This document shows, one piece after another, positions 7,204 through 15,678 of a stretch of 25,659 nt of DNA. Under the pieces are notes generated by a model. That model saw only the letters and a list, made by a program, of their open reading frames with translations. It was not told the DNA's origin and did not search any database. The position numbers and the translations under genes are program-made. Position 1 is the first letter of the stretch; each line of letters starts with the position of its first letter. Origin of the DNA: DATAVB01 sp040414495 (GTDB taxonomy: Bacteria > Actinomycetota > Actinomycetes > Mycobacteriales > QHCD01); NCBI GenBank assembly GCA_040414495.1, contig JBEDUI010000119.1:1-25659 (forward strand). The letters are read 5' to 3'.

Positions 7204-8256
7204 ATGCGGATCAGCCTGCTCTCGGACCGCCTGCCGATCCTGGCCGCTCCCATGGCTGGCGGCCCGTCGACCCCGGCGCTGGCCGCCGCGGTCAGCGATG
7301 CCGGCGGGCTTGGCTTTCTGGCCGCCGGATATCTCACGGCCGAGCGACTCGACGAGCAACTGACCGAGATCGAGTCGCGCACACCGCAGCCGTACGGGGT
7401 GAACCTTTTCCTGCCCTCACCCCAGACGGAGCAACTCGGACCGATTCTGGCCTACCGGGAGCGGTTGCGGCCGCTGGCCGACCGGTTCGGTGTGCAGTTG
7501 GGGGAGCCACGCTGGGACGACGACGCGCTGGCGGCCAAGGTCGATGTGCTGGCGCGGCACCGGCCGGCCGCGGTCAGCTTCACGTTCAATGGCCCGGATC
7601 CGGCGCTGTGCAAGCGTATTCGCGAAGCGACCGGCGCGATGCTCATTGCCACCGTCACCTCGGCCGCTGAAGCTGGGGCGGTGACGTCCAATGTGGACGC
7701 GCTGGCCGTGCAGGGCGCCGAGGCCGGTGCCCACCGCGCCATCTTCCGCGACGATCCCGATCAGCCGGCCGGTGCGCCGGCGGTCGGGTTGCTGTCCTTA
7801 CTGGACGAGGTTTCCGCAGTCAGCGACCTGCCGTTGATCGCCGCCGGTGGTATCGCATCCGGACAGCAGATTGTGGACGCATTGGAGCACGGAGCCGTCG
7901 CGGCCGCTCTCGGAACGGCGTTTCTGTGCTGCCCCGAGGCCGGAACGTCCACTGTGCACAGACGCGCGTTGCTGGAGGCGCGGTTTTCCGACACCGGGTT
8001 TACCCGTGCCTTCACCGGGCGACCAGCCCGCGGCCTGGTCAACGGCTTTTTCCGCGAGCACGATTCAGCGGCGGTTCCGGGCTATCCCGAGATCCACCAC
8101 ATCACCCGGCCGATCCGGGCCGCTGCCGCTGCCGCGGGCGACGCCGACAACGTCCATTTGTGGGCCGGGGTCAATTGGCGGATGGTGACCGAGGAGCCGG
8201 CGGCGGCGTTGGTGGCGCGGCTGGCGGGGGAAATCGGCGTCGCTCGGTCCACTTAG
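7204..8256 (+). CDS. nitronate monooxygenase-like FMN enzyme (2-nitropropane dioxygenase family)
   Basis: This 350-aa soluble protein is an FMN-binding TIM barrel. The N-terminus has the family signature PILAAPMAGGPSTP followed by GGLGFLAAGYL. Later VQGAEAGAHRA places His177 at the catalytic histidine of class I nitronate monooxygenases. The phosphate-binding region reads IAAGGIASGQQIVDALEHGA, then LGTAFLCCPEAG. These enzymes oxidise alkyl nitronates with O2 to carbonyl compounds and nitrite, and many members probably have other roles. A promoter -10 element lies six bases before the ATG and no ribosome site is visible, so translation is probably leaderless. It is divergent from the 396-aa gene (87-bp gap) and convergent with the LacI gene, with only four bases between stop codons. 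Confidence 0.88.
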   Translation: MRISLLSDRLPILAAPMAGGPSTPALAAAVSDAGGLGFLAAGYLTAERLDEQLTEIESRTPQPYGVNLFLPSPQTEQLGPILAYRERLRPLADRFGVQLGEPRWDDDALAAKVDVLARHRPAAVSFTFNGPDPALCKRIREATGAMLIATVTSAAEAGAVTSNVDALAVQGAEAGAHRAIFRDDPDQPAGAPAVGLLSLLDEVSAVSDLPLIAAGGIASGQQIVDALEHGAVAAALGTAFLCCPEAGTSTVHRRALLEARFSDTGFTRAFTGRPARGLVNGFFREHDSAAVPGYPEIHHITRPIRAAAAAAGDADNVHLWAGVNWRMVTEEPAAALVARLAGEIGVARST

Positions 8257-8260
8257 GACA

Positions 8261-9286
8261 TCAGTTGGCCCCGATGCCGGTCGACTCGCGTATCACGAGT
8301 TGGCACGGGCGTTCCTGAACGCCGGGCGACGGACGGCCGTCGATCGCATCCAGCAACCGGGTGGCCGCGATCCGGCCCAGTTCGGTGAGGTTCATGTCGA
8401 CGGTGGTGAGCGGCGGACGACAGGAGGCGGCCATGACCTCCCAATTGTCGAACCCCACCAGAGCGATCTCGTCAGGCACGCGGCGGCCCATTTCGCGCAA
8501 ACTGTCGGCAACACCGCGGGCGATCTGATCGCTGCCGCAGAAAATCGCGTCGCACCGCGGATCTGACCGCACCACCACATGCGCCGCCTGCCGGCCCCAT
8601 TCCTCGCTCCACGCGCCGTAATGAATCCGGTCGGCGGCCAGGGGAAGGCCGTGCTCGGCCAGCGACTGGACCGACACCTCCGCCCGTACGGTCGCGGCGA
8701 GGTGATGCTGTGGCCCGGTGACGTGGGCGATCCGGGTGCGACCGGTGGCAACCAGGTGTTCGATCGCGAGTCGGGCGCCGCCGGCGTTGTCCGGCACCAC
8801 CGACATGTCGGTGTCCTCGGTGGACGGTGCCATCGCGTAGACAACCGGAATCGAGAGGTGGTCGGCCAACGGCTTGCGCGGATCGTTGCGACGTCCGGTC
8901 ACGATGACACCGTCGATCCGGCGCGCCAGCAGGGTTTGTACGTAGTGGTGTTCGCGCACCGCGTCGCCGCGGGTGTCGCACAGCAGTACCGAAACCTGAC
9001 CGGCGCCGAGCGCCTCTTCGGCACCGAGCAGCACCGGAATGCTGAATCGTCCGATGCTGTCGGTGGTGAGTAGGCCGACGGTGAAGGAGCGCCCGGCCAG
9101 CAACCCCACCGCCAGCGCGTTCGGCTGGAACTTCAGCTCACGCGCCGCGTCCAGCACCCGCTGCCGGGTTTGCTGACGCAACTGACCGCGTCCGTTGAGC
9201 GCCTTGGACGCGGTGCCGATCGAGACGCCCGCCTTCGCAGCCACGTCGACTATCGTGGCCCGGCTGCGTGGCGGCGATTCCGACAA
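8261..9286 (-). CDS. LacI-family transcriptional repressor
   Basis: This 341-aa protein has the LacI architecture. The N-terminal helix-turn-helix with hinge helix covers about residues 10-60 (TIVDVAAKAGVSIGTASKAL, then the minor-groove hinge PNALAVGLLAG). A periplasmic-binding-protein-like sugar sensor follows, with GVIVTGR, AIFCGSDQIARGV and DEIALVGFDNWE. The frame stays open for another 330 codons upstream without an ATG near the HTH. The start is therefore taken as the TTG at 9286, six bases after the GGGAAGGGAAAA purine tract. It divides a 270-bp promoter region with the divergent GH127 operon, whose -10/+1 region carries palindromes, so it is the likely repressor of that operon and of itself. 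The inducer is probably an arabinose-containing sugar. Confidence 0.9.
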   Translation of the reverse strand: MSESPPRSRATIVDVAAKAGVSIGTASKALNGRGQLRQQTRQRVLDAARELKFQPNALAVGLLAGRSFTVGLLTTDSIGRFSIPVLLGAEEALGAGQVSVLLCDTRGDAVREHHYVQTLLARRIDGVIVTGRRNDPRKPLADHLSIPVVYAMAPSTEDTDMSVVPDNAGGARLAIEHLVATGRTRIAHVTGPQHHLAATVRAEVSVQSLAEHGLPLAADRIHYGAWSEEWGRQAAHVVVRSDPRCDAIFCGSDQIARGVADSLREMGRRVPDEIALVGFDNWEVMAASCRPPLTTVDMNLTELGRIAATRLLDAIDGRPSPGVQERPCQLVIRESTGIGAN

Positions 9287-9320
9287 AGCTTTTCCCTTCC
9301 CCTTGCGACAAGTGCGGGCG

Positions 9321-9351
9321 GGTTGGTCCGCATATGGTATTCGGACCGACC
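9321..9351. promoter_or_regulatory. imperfect inverted repeat in the lacI 5' region
   Basis: GGTTGGTCCG (9321-9330) and CGGACCGACC (9342-9351) pair over ten bases with one mismatch that becomes G-U in RNA. The loop has eleven bases. It lies 35-65 bp upstream of the lacI TTG start. It may be a second operator or a leader hairpin of the repressor gene. Confidence 0.4.
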
Positions 9352-9428
9352 GTTCCCGGGTATCGCTGTTATGTCGCCAATTTTGCTCGCTTCGCGCGGT
9401 CGCGTCGATTGCGATCCGGCTATTTCTC

Positions 9429-9457
9429 TTGACGCCCTCTGGGTCGCGCCCTATCTT
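9429..9457 (+). promoter_or_regulatory. sigma70-type promoter of the GH127 operon
   Basis: TTGACG at 9429-9434 and TATCTT at 9452-9457 are separated by 17 bp, the optimal housekeeping sigma spacing. Transcription would begin near 9464, about 90 bp upstream of the GH127 ATG, and directly at the operator candidate. Confidence 0.6.
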
Positions 9458-9466
9458 AAGCGCGAA

Positions 9467-9488
9467 GAAAATTTTCCGAAACAGTTTC
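9467..9488. promoter_or_regulatory. candidate LacI-family operator overlapping GH127 transcription start
   Basis: Two palindromes adjoin: GAAAATTTTC (9467-9476, perfect) and GAAACAGTTTC (9478-9488, perfect arms of five around one A). They begin nine bases after the -10 box, so a bound protein would block initiation. Position between lacI and its divergent target makes the adjacent repressor the best candidate. The odd-length second palindrome is not the classical CG-centred LacI type, hence the moderate confidence. Confidence 0.5.
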
Positions 9489-9556
9489 CGTAGCGGGATC
9501 ACCCGCGTACTCGTCCGATTCCCGACGCTGTCAGGCGGATCCACAGGGGGCTGTCC

Positions 9557-11467
9557 ATGCTGGACGATCAAAGCTTGGGTCCGATCCGGCTCAGCAGCAG
9601 CGCTCATGCGGCCCTGCGCCCGGCCGGCATCGCCCGGATCGACGGCGGGTTCTGGAGCGAACGGCAGCGAATCAACGCCGCCGCGATGATTCCCGGCGGC
9701 TTTGCGCAGTTGGAGCAGGCCGGCAATCTGGAGAACCTGCGGCTGGCCGCCGGCACCGCCTCCGGCCCGTATCACGGCGATCTGCCGTTTCTCGATACGG
9801 ATGTGTACAAGTGGCTGGAAGCCGCGTCCTGGCAACTGGCCCGGGAAAATGACCCGCTGCTGACCAAACGCGTTGTCGAAGCGATCGAATTGTTGAGCGC
9901 CGCCCAGGAGCCGGACGGCTATTTGGAGTCGTATTTCCAGGTAACGCGCCCGGGGGAGCAGTTTGTCGACCTGAAATGGGGTCACGAACTCTATTGCGCC
10001 GGCCACCTGATTCAGGCCGCCGTCGCCCATTCCCGCGCTACCGGACGCCCGGAATTGCTGCAGATCGCCCGTCGCGTCGCCGATCACCTGGTTGCGACGT
10101 TCGGGGTGGATCGCAAAGACGCGCTCGACGGGCACCCGGGGGTCGAAACGGCTCTGGTCGAGTTGTACCGGGAAACGGCGGACGAGCGGTATCTGCGCCT
10201 GGCCGAGTATTTCATCGACCGGCGTGGTCACGGTCTGGTCGGTGACGGGAAATTCGGCCGCGAATACTGGCAGGACCATACGCCGCTACGCGAAGCCCAA
10301 TTCGCGACCGGTCACAGCGTACGGCAGCTGTACCTATTGACCGGCGCTATTGACGTATATCTGGAAAACGGCGACGAGACGTTGTTGACTGCCGTTGTCC
10401 GGCTGTGGGAAGACATGGTCGCGACCAAGACGTACATCACCGGCGGAATGGGCTCGCATCATACGGACGAATCATTCGGCGAGCCGTACGAGTTGCCCAA
10501 CGACCGGGCGTATTGCGAGACATGCGCCGCCATCGCGTCGGTGATGCTGAACTGGCGGCTGCTGTTGGCCACCGGCGACACTCGCTACGCCGACCTGGCC
10601 GAACGCACGCTGTACAACGGATTCCTGTCTGGGATATCGCTGGATGGCACGGGGTATCTCTACATCAACCCGTTGCAGGTCCGCGACGGTCACGGCGGTC
10701 GGCCGGGGGATCACGGCGTGATTCGCGCGCCCTGGTTCCGGTGCGCGTGTTGCCCACCAAATGTCATGCGGCTGCTGGCCACCCTGCAGCATTACGTCGC
10801 CGCCACCGACGGGTTCGGATTACGCATTCATCAGTACGCCTCGGGGGAATTCGGCGGAATGGTGGCGGGCGGTTCGGCCGCGGTGCGGGTGAGCACGGAA
10901 TACCCGTGGCACGGCCGGATCGAGGTCGCTGTTACGGCGACACCGGGCAATTCCTGGCCGCTGTCATTGCGGGTGCCGGACTGGAGCGGCGCGCCGACGC
11001 TGCAGGTCAACGGTGAGTCGCAGCCGGCTGACGTGCGGGCCGGCTGGGTCCACATTGACCGGTCCTGGCGGGTCGGGGATCGGGTCGTGCTCGATGTCGA
11101 TATGCCGGTGCGGCCCAGCACGCCGCATCCGCGGGTGGATGCGGCGCGAGGTTGTGTGGCGATCGAGCGCGGACCGTTGCTCTACTGCCTGGAGCAGACC
11201 GATCAGCCGGCCGGAATTCGGCTCGACGACGTGGCGATCGACCCGGCGGCCGCACTGTCCACAGAGGATCGACCGGACCTGCTCGGTGGCGTCACCACGA
11301 TCAGAACCACTGGTGTGCTGGCCGAACCGGCCGATCAGGGCTGGTGGCCGTATGGCACCGCAAGGTCCGATACGCGACCGGTGGAACTCACCGCGGTGCC
11401 GTATTACGCCTGGGCGAATCGGGCCCGCGGCAGCATGCGGGTCTGGATACCGCTCGCCGGTACCTAA
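9557..11467 (+). CDS. GH127 beta-L-arabinofuranosidase
   Basis: This 636-aa protein has no signal peptide, so it should be cytoplasmic. It matches GH127 in length and layout: an (alpha/alpha)6 barrel to about residue 430, then beta-sandwich domains. The zinc-cysteine catalytic centre is complete. Glu321 and Cys323 lie in YCETCAA and Cys398 and Cys399 in CACCPPN. The spacing parallels Glu338, Cys340, Cys417 and Cys418 of Bifidobacterium HypBA1. Glu305 (TDESFGEP) sits 16 residues before Glu321, as Glu322 does in HypBA1, and would be the acid/base. The reaction is removal of terminal beta-L-arabinofuranose with retention, using Cys398 as nucleophile. The start follows AGGGGG eight bases upstream. 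It is the first gene of an operon with two permeases and a binding protein. Confidence 0.92.
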   Translation: MLDDQSLGPIRLSSSAHAALRPAGIARIDGGFWSERQRINAAAMIPGGFAQLEQAGNLENLRLAAGTASGPYHGDLPFLDTDVYKWLEAASWQLARENDPLLTKRVVEAIELLSAAQEPDGYLESYFQVTRPGEQFVDLKWGHELYCAGHLIQAAVAHSRATGRPELLQIARRVADHLVATFGVDRKDALDGHPGVETALVELYRETADERYLRLAEYFIDRRGHGLVGDGKFGREYWQDHTPLREAQFATGHSVRQLYLLTGAIDVYLENGDETLLTAVVRLWEDMVATKTYITGGMGSHHTDESFGEPYELPNDRAYCETCAAIASVMLNWRLLLATGDTRYADLAERTLYNGFLSGISLDGTGYLYINPLQVRDGHGGRPGDHGVIRAPWFRCACCPPNVMRLLATLQHYVAATDGFGLRIHQYASGEFGGMVAGGSAAVRVSTEYPWHGRIEVAVTATPGNSWPLSLRVPDWSGAPTLQVNGESQPADVRAGWVHIDRSWRVGDRVVLDVDMPVRPSTPHPRVDAARGCVAIERGPLLYCLEQTDQPAGIRLDDVAIDPAAALSTEDRPDLLGGVTTIRTTGVLAEPADQGWWPYGTARSDTRPVELTAVPYYAWANRARGSMRVWIPLAGT

Positions 11468-11492
11468 CGGTCAGGAAAAGAGGCTCTGGGCC

Positions 11493-12467
11493 ATGGCGAA
11501 AACAGGAGCCGGTGTCGGGCAGCAACGGGCTGGCCCGGCCGAAGTCGCCGCGGCAGCGCATCCGGTCCGCGGGTGGGATCGGAAGCGTACGGTCGTGCTG
11601 GCCCGGCTCGCGTTTCTTGTACCGGCGCTGCTGTACGTGGCTTTCGCATTCGCTCTGCCCGCCGTCTACAACGTGATTCTCAGCTTCGAACGCACCTCGC
11701 CGGCGACCATTGCCAACCTTATCTCGCCGTTCGCCGGAATTCAGAACTACAAAACCGTGCTGCTGAACAGCACGACCCAGGACGCGCTCGTCCACACCGC
11801 GATATTCACCGTTCTGTCATTGCTGTTCCAGTTCGTGATCGGCTTTGGGATGGCGCTGCTGTTCAACATGCGGTTCCCGTTCAGTCGGTTCGCCCGCTCG
11901 CTGATCATCGTGCCGTGGCTGCTGCCGCTGCTGGTCACCGGCATCATGTTCCGGTTTCTGTTCCAGTTGGAGGGCGGCGCGGTCAACCAGGCGCTGCTGG
12001 ATCTGGGTCTGGTGAATCACCCGATCGATTTCCTGCTCAGTCCTCACTGGGCGTTCACGTCGGTGCTCATCACGAATATCTGGATCGGTATTCCGTTCTT
12101 CGCGATCCTGCTGTTCAGCGCCCTGCAGGACGTGCCGACCGATCTGACCGAGGCGGCGATTCTCGATGGCGCCAGCGGCTGGCAGCGACTGACTCAGGTC
12201 ACGCTGCCGCTGATCCGGCCGGTCATCGAAGTGGTGTTCATGTTGGGTTTCGTCTTTACCGTCAAGGTATTCGATCTGGTCATCGGCGTGACCAGCGGTG
12301 GCCCGGCCAATGCGACCCAGTTGATAGCCAGTTGGGCGTACAACCTGTCGTTCCAACAGTTCGAGTACGGACAGGGCGCGGCGTTGAACACGATTCTGTT
12401 CGTTATCGCCATGCTGGCCGCGCCGTTCTATCTCTGGCAGGCCCGGAACACGTTGCGGGTGGGGTGA
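11493..12467 (+). CDS. CUT1 sugar ABC transporter permease (MalF/UgpA type)
   Basis: This 324-aa integral membrane protein has six predicted membrane helices, starting at about residue 36. A charged cytoplasmic N-terminus precedes them. The EAA loop that docks the ATPase is at about 220-243 (EAAILDGASGWQ followed by TLPLIRP). The ATG at 11493 (MAKTGAGVG) follows AGGAAAAGAGG and lies 25 bases after the GH127 stop, which marks it as part of the same operon. It pairs with the next gene to form the membrane channel for an oligosaccharide. No ATPase gene lies in the operon, so a shared MsiK-type ATPase is inferred. Confidence 0.92.
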   Translation: MAKTGAGVGQQRAGPAEVAAAAHPVRGWDRKRTVVLARLAFLVPALLYVAFAFALPAVYNVILSFERTSPATIANLISPFAGIQNYKTVLLNSTTQDALVHTAIFTVLSLLFQFVIGFGMALLFNMRFPFSRFARSLIIVPWLLPLLVTGIMFRFLFQLEGGAVNQALLDLGLVNHPIDFLLSPHWAFTSVLITNIWIGIPFFAILLFSALQDVPTDLTEAAILDGASGWQRLTQVTLPLIRPVIEVVFMLGFVFTVKVFDLVIGVTSGGPANATQLIASWAYNLSFQQFEYGQGAALNTILFVIAMLAAPFYLWQARNTLRVG

Positions 12468-12472
12468 GGACG

Positions 12473-13300
12473 ATGAAACTGAGCCCGGCCAAGACCGTTG
12501 CCGCGCTGTTCGGCGCGGTGCTCTCGTTGGCGATCGTGCTGTTCCCGGTCTATGCCATCATCATCGCGTCGTTCGAGCATTCCACCGATTTGTATTCCTC
12601 TGTCTACAAGTGGTTCCCACCGCACCCGACGCTGGCGAACTACCGCACCGTTCTGTCCACACAGGGCAGTCACCTGGTCAGCAGCCTGGTGATCGCCCTA
12701 GGTACGGCCGCGCTGACGTTGGTCATCGCCGTGCCGGCAGCGCATTTCCTGGCTCGGTACCGGTTCCGCACCACGGTCATCGTGATGGGCGTGTTGTTGG
12801 TGGCGCAGATCGTGCCGTCGATCGTCATTGCGAACTCGTTGTTCGTTGTCTACCACTCGCTGCATCTGCTCAATTCGTACATCGGCCTGATCCTGGCGGA
12901 CGCCACGTATTCGCTGCCGTTCGCGATTCTGGTGTTGCGCGCGTTCATGCTCGGCCTGCCCGAAGACGTGTTGCAGGCGGCGCGTGTGGACGGTGCCTCG
13001 GAGTGGCAGATTTTTAGCCGGATTGTGTTGCCGATGAGCCGTTCGGCGATCATTACGGTCTCGTTGTTTGGTTTTCTGAACGGTTGGGGCGATTTTATCT
13101 TCGCGCTGACTCTCTTGCAGGGCACTGGTTCGGTCGCACCGATCACGTTGAGCATCTACAACTACATCGGCGAATTCACCACGAATCTCGGCGCGGCGAT
13201 GGCGGCCGCGGTATTCGCCGTCCTACCCGCGGCGATCATGTTGGTCGCCGCCCAACGCTACATCGCCGCAGGCCTCACCGCGGGCGCGGTCCGGGGATGA
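12473..13300 (+). CDS. CUT1 sugar ABC transporter permease (MalG/UgpE type)
   Basis: This 275-aa membrane protein has six predicted helices, the first at about residues 7-32. The EAA loop at about 168-190 reads QAARVDGASEWQ, then IVLPMSRS. The C-terminus (RYIAAGLTAGAVRG) is the standard ending of MalG-type permeases. The ATG at 12473 lies five bases after the stop of the partner permease and has GGGTGAGG just upstream, so the two are co-translated. It forms the second half of the transmembrane pore. Confidence 0.93.
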   Translation: MKLSPAKTVAALFGAVLSLAIVLFPVYAIIIASFEHSTDLYSSVYKWFPPHPTLANYRTVLSTQGSHLVSSLVIALGTAALTLVIAVPAAHFLARYRFRTTVIVMGVLLVAQIVPSIVIANSLFVVYHSLHLLNSYIGLILADATYSLPFAILVLRAFMLGLPEDVLQAARVDGASEWQIFSRIVLPMSRSAIITVSLFGFLNGWGDFIFALTLLQGTGSVAPITLSIYNYIGEFTTNLGAAMAAAVFAVLPAAIMLVAAQRYIAAGLTAGAVRG

Positions 13301-13325
13301 GCGAAAGCTCCAGGAGGAGGGGCGC

Positions 13326-14603
13326 ATGTTTCCCAGAAAGAGCAGAATGGGCCGGGCCGGAGCTCTGGCCCTGGCCGCGCTGGCGACGGCGAGTGTCGTG
13401 ACTGCCTGTGGCAGTAGCGGCTCCTCAAGCACCTCGAACGGCAAAACGGTATTGAATGAAATCGACTACTTCACCTCCGGCGGTAGCGATACCGCGATGA
13501 AGTGGTACATCAAGAAATTCGAGGCCGAGCACCCCGACGTCACGGTCAAGCGGGATGTGGTGCCGTTCGCCAACCTCATCACCAAGGTGTTGCAGGACGC
13601 GAGCGCGCAGAACATGCCCAACATCATCATGCTCGACAACCCGAACGTGCCGCAGGTGGCGGCAACCGGGCAGCTGCGGAAATTCAACGACCTGCCTGGC
13701 TTCACCACGACCGGCTATTACGCCGGCGATATGAAGGAATGCCTCTACAAGGGTAATTACTATTGCTACCCGATCGGCACGAACTCGCTGGCGATCTTCT
13801 ACAACAAGCACATGCTCAGCGCCGCGGGCGTACAGCCGCCGAAGACCTGGGCTGAGCTGACCGCCGCCGCCAAGAAACTCACCACCGGTGGAGTGCACGG
13901 TTTCGCCTTCGACGGAACCGCCGACGAACAGTCGACCTGGCAACTCGAGCCGTTCCTGTGGACCAACGGCGCCAGTCTGGAACATGTGGCCTCTCCGCAG
14001 GGCGTACAGGCGCTGCAACTGTGGACAGACATGGTGAAGAGTGGCTCGGCGTCCAAGCAGGTCCTCCAGTTAGGACAGTCGCCGGATCTGGCGCAGGAGT
14101 TCATCAAGAAGCGCGCGGCCATGATCGAGAACGGGCCGTGGATTTTCCCGCTGCTGGACGCGGCCGGGCTGAAGTACAACGTGGACTACGGGATCGTCCC
14201 GATGCCGGTCCGGCAGACGGGGCAGACCGTATCGGTGCCGCTTGGCGGTGAGACCTGGACGCTCGGCGATTCGGGTAACAGCAAGCAGAAGGACATGGCC
14301 TGGCAGTTCGTCAAGGGCATGCAGGAATCCTCGACGATGCTGCACATCACGTCGTTGATGTACTACCTGCCGACCAAGCCGGCCGTGACCGCGCAATTGT
14401 TGAAGGAAGGCCCGAAATACACGGTCTTCGCCAACGAGACCATGAACGCACGGGCCCGGACCCAGGACCTGGGTGAGAAGTATGCCAAGGTGTCCCAGGC
14501 GATCTGGACGGCGATTCAAAGCGCCTTAACGGGTTCGCAGAGCCCACAGAGCGCGCTCAAACAGGCGCAGTCCCAGATTTCCAGCATAACCGGGACCAAG
14601 TAG
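13326..14603 (+). CDS. sugar-binding lipoprotein of CUT1 ABC transporter
   Basis: This 425-aa protein is an extracellular solute-binding protein of cluster 1. It has a lipoprotein signal with lipobox VTAC and lipidated Cys28, followed by a Ser/Gly-rich linker. The mature domain shows the typical order: an early KKFEAEHPDVTVK segment, then IGTNSLAIFYNKHML around residue 150, then a GPW motif (ENGPWIFP), and a C-terminal helical region. It captures the sugar outside the membrane and delivers it to the two permeases just upstream. A strong ribosome site AGGAGGGG lies at about 13312-13320. It is unusual that it is the last gene of the operon, since binding-protein genes often come first. A hairpin at 14634-14667 ends the operon. 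Confidence 0.93.
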   Translation: MFPRKSRMGRAGALALAALATASVVTACGSSGSSSTSNGKTVLNEIDYFTSGGSDTAMKWYIKKFEAEHPDVTVKRDVVPFANLITKVLQDASAQNMPNIIMLDNPNVPQVAATGQLRKFNDLPGFTTTGYYAGDMKECLYKGNYYCYPIGTNSLAIFYNKHMLSAAGVQPPKTWAELTAAAKKLTTGGVHGFAFDGTADEQSTWQLEPFLWTNGASLEHVASPQGVQALQLWTDMVKSGSASKQVLQLGQSPDLAQEFIKKRAAMIENGPWIFPLLDAAGLKYNVDYGIVPMPVRQTGQTVSVPLGGETWTLGDSGNSKQKDMAWQFVKGMQESSTMLHITSLMYYLPTKPAVTAQLLKEGPKYTVFANETMNARARTQDLGEKYAKVSQAIWTAIQSALTGSQSPQSALKQAQSQISSITGTK

Positions 14604-14633
14604 GGTCTTAGCTTTGCGCCAGGAATTACGCGG

Positions 14634-14667
14634 GTCCGGCGGAGATTGTCGGGCGATTCCGCCGGAC
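14634..14667. terminator. hairpin between convergent genes
   Basis: GTCCGGCGGA (14634-14643) pairs perfectly with TCCGCCGGAC (14658-14667) around a 14-base loop. It lies between the stop of the binding-protein gene (14603) and the stop of the opposite-strand dioxygenase (14676), so it could terminate transcripts from both sides. It has no strong T-run, as is common in GC-rich actinobacteria. Confidence 0.6.
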
Positions 14668-14675
14668 TCAGCGTC

Positions 14676-15578
14676 CTAATTGGGCAGTACTTCGTCGGTC
14701 ATGTTGGGCACGTCGGTCAGGCCACGCTCAGCGAGCCATGCCTTCAACGGCGTATCGATCTCGTGCGGCTCCTGGTATCCGACGTATCCGTCTTCGATAC
14801 CGCTGAAATCGTATCCGAGCAACTGCTTGCGGACCGGACTCGCATTGGCGTAAGTCTCGTCCTCCTGGAAGTGGTAGTCGAACGGCCGCAGCCAACGCTG
14901 GGAGTATTCGAGATAGAGGTTCTTCCGCGCGTGCGGCCCGTAGTTCGGCGACGTCGAATGCCAGAGCCGATTGTCGAACAACACCGCGGTTCCGGCCTCG
15001 ACCAGCAGTTCGTGCATCCCATACGGCGTGTCGGTCTGCCGGTTCCACGCCGGCCGGCCGGAGGTACGGTGGCTGCCGGGCACGATATACAGCGAACCCA
15101 TCATCGGTTGATCGGCCGGCGTGAAGAAATAACCGACGCGGGTGGCCAGGTGCGGGTAGCGGCCGTTGACCGGAGTGGACGTCCACATCAGGTCGCGATG
15201 CCAACCGAACAGGCCCTGTGGCGATTCGCCGGCCGCCCGCTCGTAGCCGGGTCGGATGAAGGCATGCGAATTGCCGAGCTGGATGTTGTACCCGTGCAGG
15301 AAGGCCAGCAATGTCAAAATCTCGGGTCGGTCGACCAGTTCCATGAACTCCGGCGCTTTCTTGATGCAGCTCCGCAGTTCGAGGCGATCGCCGGGCTGGC
15401 GGGCCTTGCCCCGGGCACCGGCGGCAATGTTGCGATCAAGCCGGTCCAAAACGCCGATATACTTTTCGCACTCGGCCGCGGAGAGGATTCCCGGTAAAAC
15501 CAGGAACCCGTTCTCCCAAAACTCTTCGCGCCATTGGGTCAGTTGGCCGATGTCAACGCGTGCTTCCGTGGTCTGCAT
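14676..15578 (-). CDS. phytanoyl-CoA dioxygenase (PhyH)-family Fe(II)/2-oxoglutarate oxygenase
   Basis: This 300-aa soluble protein has the double-stranded beta-helix fold of PhyH enzymes. The iron facial triad is intact: His127 and Asp129 in GWHRDLMW, and His207 in LWHSTSPN. Arg218 (HARKNLY) is placed to bind the 2-oxoglutarate carboxylate. GSLYIVPGSH is the family's central strand motif. The reaction would be hydroxylation of an unknown organic substrate coupled to 2-oxoglutarate decarboxylation. The start is taken as the ATG at 15578 (MQTTEARVD), with GAGAG just before it, instead of an in-frame upstream ATG at 15617. It is convergent with the sugar transporter operon. Such genes often accompany actinobacterial sugar clusters, but the link here is inference. 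Confidence 0.88.
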   Translation of the reverse strand: MQTTEARVDIGQLTQWREEFWENGFLVLPGILSAAECEKYIGVLDRLDRNIAAGARGKARQPGDRLELRSCIKKAPEFMELVDRPEILTLLAFLHGYNIQLGNSHAFIRPGYERAAGESPQGLFGWHRDLMWTSTPVNGRYPHLATRVGYFFTPADQPMMGSLYIVPGSHRTSGRPAWNRQTDTPYGMHELLVEAGTAVLFDNRLWHSTSPNYGPHARKNLYLEYSQRWLRPFDYHFQEDETYANASPVRKQLLGYDFSGIEDGYVGYQEPHEIDTPLKAWLAERGLTDVPNMTDEVLPN

Positions 15579-15678
15579 CTCTCGTGGTGCCCTTCGGCTC
15601 GATTCCCGTACGGTCAATCGTGCCTGATGCAGCGCGGGTGTAAAGGTTCGTGGGCATGCCGCGACCGGTAGCGGCCGT

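Noticed and set aside
9287..10279. 330-codon upstream extension of the LacI gene
   Set aside because: It lies antisense to GH127 and across the divergent promoter. LacI proteins start just before the helix-turn-helix, and a TTG with a purine-rich ribosome site is present at 9286.
11573..12472. Plus-strand frame joined in-frame to the second permease, giving 575 codons
   Set aside because: The first 300 codons overlap the first permease in another frame and have no domain. The permease starts at the ATG at 12473 with its own ribosome site.
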